Below, piece by piece: positions 60,695 through 64,000 of a stretch of 64,000 nt of DNA (positions are counted from its first letter, which is position 1; the number at the start of each line of letters is the position of its first letter). Source of the stretch: Combretum micranthum (Eukaryota > Streptophyta > Magnoliopsida > Myrtales > Combretaceae). Made by a program: the position numbers and the translations under genes. Where the stretch lies: the NCBI GenBank assembly GCA_024138025.1, contig JAMXBD010001586.1, positions 273,491-337,490 on the forward strand. Reading direction: 5' to 3'. The notes below the pieces were generated by a model. The model saw only the letters and a list, made by a program, of their open reading frames with translations. It was not told the origin of the DNA and did not search any database.

Positions 60695-62349
60695 AAATCT
60701 TAGATGATGTGTGCTGTCATCTATCCAGCCTCGACCCCTTCCCACCCCACAGGCAGTAGGCCGTGCTAATTCTTGTTCCTATAGAGTGCTCCATCCAGTG
60801 TTAATTTAGTCCCTGCCCTGCCCCGATCCCGCCCGTGTAGAGGGCTGAGAATCCTAGTTTGATGAATCTACAAGTTCTGCAGATTTTGAGAAAAAAAGAA
60901 AGAAAAGGAGAATAAATCCCACTTTCTTTCCCATACTTACATACGTAAATTTTCTCCACCTTTGTTCTTTTTCATTTTCAAAACACACACACATCCTGTA
61001 TATCCTTTGAGCTCAATTATTTGATTTGGATAGGCTAATCTTGTTTTAAGTTTGTTTTTTTCGTTTTGCTTTATTTTGTTTTTGTAGGTTTGTGTCTATA
61101 CCTTGATGGATTTACAAATAAAAGTTGTTGTTGATTGATGCAAATCCAATTTCTCTTCTCTTGTCCTAGTTGAGGCATATTCACGTGGATATCTCTTCAT
61201 AAACCAAGGAAGTCCTTATTGTCCTTTTTCTTACATTCTTTCCTATCCTTTACCTTACTTGTGCTTGATTGGATACATATTAAGGACAATGTGTTGCTTA
61301 AGTGTGGAGGAGGGTTATGTTAGAAAGAAAGAAAATATTTGAGTTTTGTTTTGAGCTTCATGATGCATATATACATTTGTTAATTAGATTCCCTTATTTA
61401 ATAGTTTGCAAATGAGCTATAATGTTGATATTAGAATCTTGAAATTATACTAATTTTGTTTGAGAAGCTAGCATAAAAAAAATGAAGTATAATGACTCTG
61501 TATGCCTTCCTCACCTATTTTGTATTTGATATACTTAGTGAAAAATTTTGGCACAATATCTATGTGGAGTAAATCTACTTGCTGTTTAATGATTAAATCT
61601 AGAGTTGTGAAAGAGGTCAAAATCCTTGGTTTAAAGTTAAATAAATGTGTTTTTAAGCTTGTTAGTAGTATATTTGCTTTTCAACTATTTTGAGAGCTTT
61701 TCTAACCTCTTGTGAAAGGGGCATATGAAATATATCTCTTAGTGATTCTTCTCAAATAATCTCAAATATATATATAATATAAAATAAAAATGAAATTTTT
61801 TTTAAAAAGCCAAAGAGCTAAGTTGAAAAAAGTGGGCTAAAACCCGTCTAGAGGAGAAGTAGAGAAGCAGGCAAAACCCTGCCCCTCTTTAGGCTTAAAA
61901 AAGAGAGGGGGAGAGGGGGAGAGAGATAGAGAGAGAGGGATTTAAAAAGAAGAAATATCTAGGAGAGTGATGGATGCTATATACTTTCATTTTTTGTTGT
62001 TGTGCTTAGAGAAATGGTTGAATGGTTTATATGTTGTCTCATAAGTGGTGAGATGTGACCCTGCCACTTTTGCTTTGTTTGAATTTGTATCTCTTCTCTG
62101 ATTTTGGAAGTGGTTATTAAATGGTGAGATTAATAGTTTGACTCTACTTAGATTAGTTTTAAAAATTTGATTATAGTATGCCAAGTACAAGTATAAGTAT
62201 GGTCAATTTGAGTTATAAGCACTAATGAGTCACTTTAAATTGATTGAATTAAAGAATACTATACTTGATTTGTTATTTTCTAATGAGTATAATTGATGAT
62301 AGATTCTTTTGTCCTTATTTTGTTTGCTTGAGGACAAGCAAACGATTAA

Positions 62350-62363
62350 GTGTGGGGAAATTT
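62350..62363 (+). other. polypurine tract
   Basis: 'gtgtggggaaattt' directly before the 3' LTR, preceded by 'gcttgaggacaagcaaacg', the conserved 3' end sequence of Athila/Tat-type elements. Confidence 0.8.
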
Positions 62364-63602
62364 CATGTGGCAAAAGTCCCTTTTTTTTTTGCTTATTTGG
62401 ACATATTTATTATGTAATTTTTATGATTTGATCAAGAAAAGGACATTTATCTTGTTAAAATTCATTTTCAGGCTTCAAGGGCTTATTTAGACGATTATAT
62501 GATGATTTGAAGCAAATATATCAAGATTGGGCCGAACTTTACAAGGAATACTTTTTAGCCCCTTCTTCAACATTGCAAGGGCAGGATGGGATAGGAAGAA
62601 ATCAGAAGACTATAAATGCTCATTCTTGCCTTCTTTTTAAGTAGCTATGTACATATAGATTTAAGACAAAAATATAAAGAAGAATAGAATATAAAGAGTC
62701 ATTTTGTTATAGAGAGAGAATTTAGAGAGAGAAACTGCACAAGATTTCTAGGGTTTCATAGTAGCTTTGAGCTTAAACGTTTCAATTCATCAAGGATATT
62801 GTTCTTTATTGCTTTATCTTATTATGGGTCTTTGCTATTTCTTTGATTTATTGCTTTGTATCATTATATTCATGGAGGAGTAGTCCATTTTGCTTGGGTC
62901 AGTGAATCCTAAGTTCAATTTCATGTAATTATTTTGTGCTTATTTTGAAAACGTGTTTGATTTATTGAAATCAACAGCTTTAGCTTAATAGATGTTGAAT
63001 CTGTATAGTGCACGATATGGGTTCATGTTTGATTTCGTTAAAATAGGCTGAGAGGTCATTTTAATTGACAGATCTAGGCTATTGATGAGGTTGATCCTAT
63101 ATACCTTGAGAGAGGATGGGTAAAAACCTTCTGTCACTTGTTTTAGTTTTCATTGAGTTGGTTTCTAAAACAACGAATTCTTATTCTTTATGCAGATCAA
63201 ATCAAGCATCTAGATCTAGAATTACTGACCATAAGAGAGGCTTTAATTTAGATTCGTGAATCCGATGGTTCAATAATAAACACAAACATTTTCTAAGAAA
63301 TCTTGTGAATTGATTTATCTTTATTCTTGCATACTATTGTGAAATATTCTACTGTTATATGCTGATATTTGTTAGATTAGGACTAATTTAGCTCTTAGTT
63401 AATAGATTTTCCTCTATTTTTGTTGGCTAGATAATAAGAAAAGAGTGAGAGTAGAAGTACTCACCAGCTTTCCCTTAGAATATGACCTAGATCTTTTTCT
63501 CTATGCTACATCTGATGGGTGCGCTTGTCCTGTGGAGACCGTAGTTAAAAAATGATTTAGAAAAGAATTTACAAATTTTAAAACTCGGTTTTCAACCCAC
63601 CA
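62361..63602 (+). repeat. 3' LTR of the 4.2-kb element
   Basis: Counterpart of the 5' LTR. TATA box 'tataaatg' at 62611. Its first bases ('tttcatgtggcaaaag') are altered relative to the 5' LTR start. The 3' terminus CA at 63601-63602 is fixed by the target duplication that follows. Confidence 0.9.
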
Positions 63603-63999
63603 ATCAATTTTCTTGGCAATGTCATAATTTTGTCCCTTCACAAATTTGGCAATTGCGTTTGCACGAGACTCATCTACTTCATAGTGCCTCACGAGGACCT
63701 TATATTCTCTTGCATATTCTCCAACATTTATGTGTTCTTATTTAAGCGTTAATAAATGGTTATACTGCTCATCCTGTTAGGAAGATGGAACAAGTTCTCT
63801 TCCCATTAATCTCCTCACATGATCTAGTGTAATGTCCTCGTAATACCCATCTAATGTCCGATGTAGCATAACACTTCACCACCACAATCTGGTAAGTCCT
63901 GTAAGTTTCTTAGCAATTGCACATTCTAGATTTTCTATAACTAGTTTGGACCACTTAAAGTATTCGTCAACTTTTGACCATTTTCTGCTCAACTAGTTT
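63603..63999 (-). pseudogene. Ty3/gypsy gag fragment (chromovirus-like), runs off the window
   Basis: A single minus-strand frame from the window edge to the insertion site is open except for a few stops. It carries retrotransposon Gag hallmarks: 'LTGLTRLWW' (a hydrophobic helix ending in WW), 'LDHVRRLMGRELVPSS' (corresponding to the W-E-K--L---F-P segment), 'LLTLK' and 'VGEYAREYKVLVRHYEVDES' (the 'SV-EY---F--L' segment), then 'FVKGQNYDIAKKID'. The frame continues on the far side of the 4.2-kb element at 59421. The Gag N-terminus lies beyond the window. Confidence 0.85.
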
Positions 64000-64000
64000 A

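Larger units (their letters stand above)
59427..63602 (+). mobile_element. non-autonomous two-LTR element, TSD ATCAA
   Basis: The 5' LTR is at 59427 (starts 'tgataagtgtcaaaagtc') and the 3' LTR ends 'caacccacca' at 63602. The flanking 5-mers 'atcaa' (59422-59426 and 63603-63607) are identical. The interior (about 60695-62360) has no gag or pol. It contains a GC-richer hAT-like patch (60720-60860), Athila-type 3' untranslated sequence ('ggacaatgtgttgcttaag', then 'tgtggaggaggg', near 61290), and a PPT before the 3' LTR. It inserted into a gag-like frame on the opposite strand. It is a deletion derivative or large retrotransposon derivative depending on family proteins in trans. Confidence 0.9.

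Noticed and set aside
63574..63602. Ending the 3' LTR at 63573 where the two LTRs stop matching
   Set aside because: The 'atcaa' target duplication and a CA terminus at 63602 show the LTR extends further; the 5' LTR copy is the altered one.

Overview
This window is nuclear DNA from a flowering plant, probably a eudicot. It is AT-rich, has no dense bacterial-type ORFs, and is full of decayed LTR retrotransposons, terminal-inverted-repeat (TIR) transposons, satellite-like arrays and organelle-derived inserts. I cannot name the species. I see no intact protein-coding gene. Every recognisable coding stretch is broken by stops, frameshifts or truncation, and every open frame I judged to lack known-protein resemblance is short.

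Layout. 0.2-8.3 kb: a 238-bp AT-rich duplication; two direct copies of a dead Ty3/gypsy relic (1.8-3.35 and 6.6-8.3 kb); between them an LTR fragment, a TRIM element with recognisable PBS and PPT, and a reverse-strand pseudogene of class I ribose-phosphate pyrophosphokinase. 8.3-17.6 kb: three diverged same-direction copies of a long LTR-like unit, the second interrupted near its start by a hAT-like element. 17.9-22.7 kb: an AT-rich higher-order repeat followed directly by a roughly 3-kb array of about 40-bp units that decays from left to right. 22.7-38 kb: mostly featureless AT-rich DNA with several non-autonomous TIR elements, some nested, and a plastid trnI-GAU intron fragment at 28 kb.

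38.1-40.4 kb: a 5' LTR, a degenerate tRNA-Asp-type PBS and a broken gag of an Athila-like Ty3/gypsy element. 41-45 kb: a cleanly bounded hAT element with an 8-bp target site duplication (TSD), a Tourist-like MITE, another hAT-like element and a foldback element. 47.0-48.5 kb: a degenerate plastid ndhF fragment joined to the tail of a gypsy pol. About 52 kb: a fragment of a nodulin-like (NFD4-type) major facilitator gene between imperfect inverted repeats, a Pack-type capture candidate.

55.6-64 kb: a nested structure. A reverse-strand gag-like reading frame followed by an unrecognised coding tract is split by a solo LTR with TSD CCTCT and by a 4.2-kb two-LTR element with TSD ATCAA. Removing the latter brings the gag frame back into register. 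The unidentified tract, with two internally similar segments, is the least explained object here. The genes do not cooperate in a pathway: the window records successive insertion, gene-fragment capture and decay.
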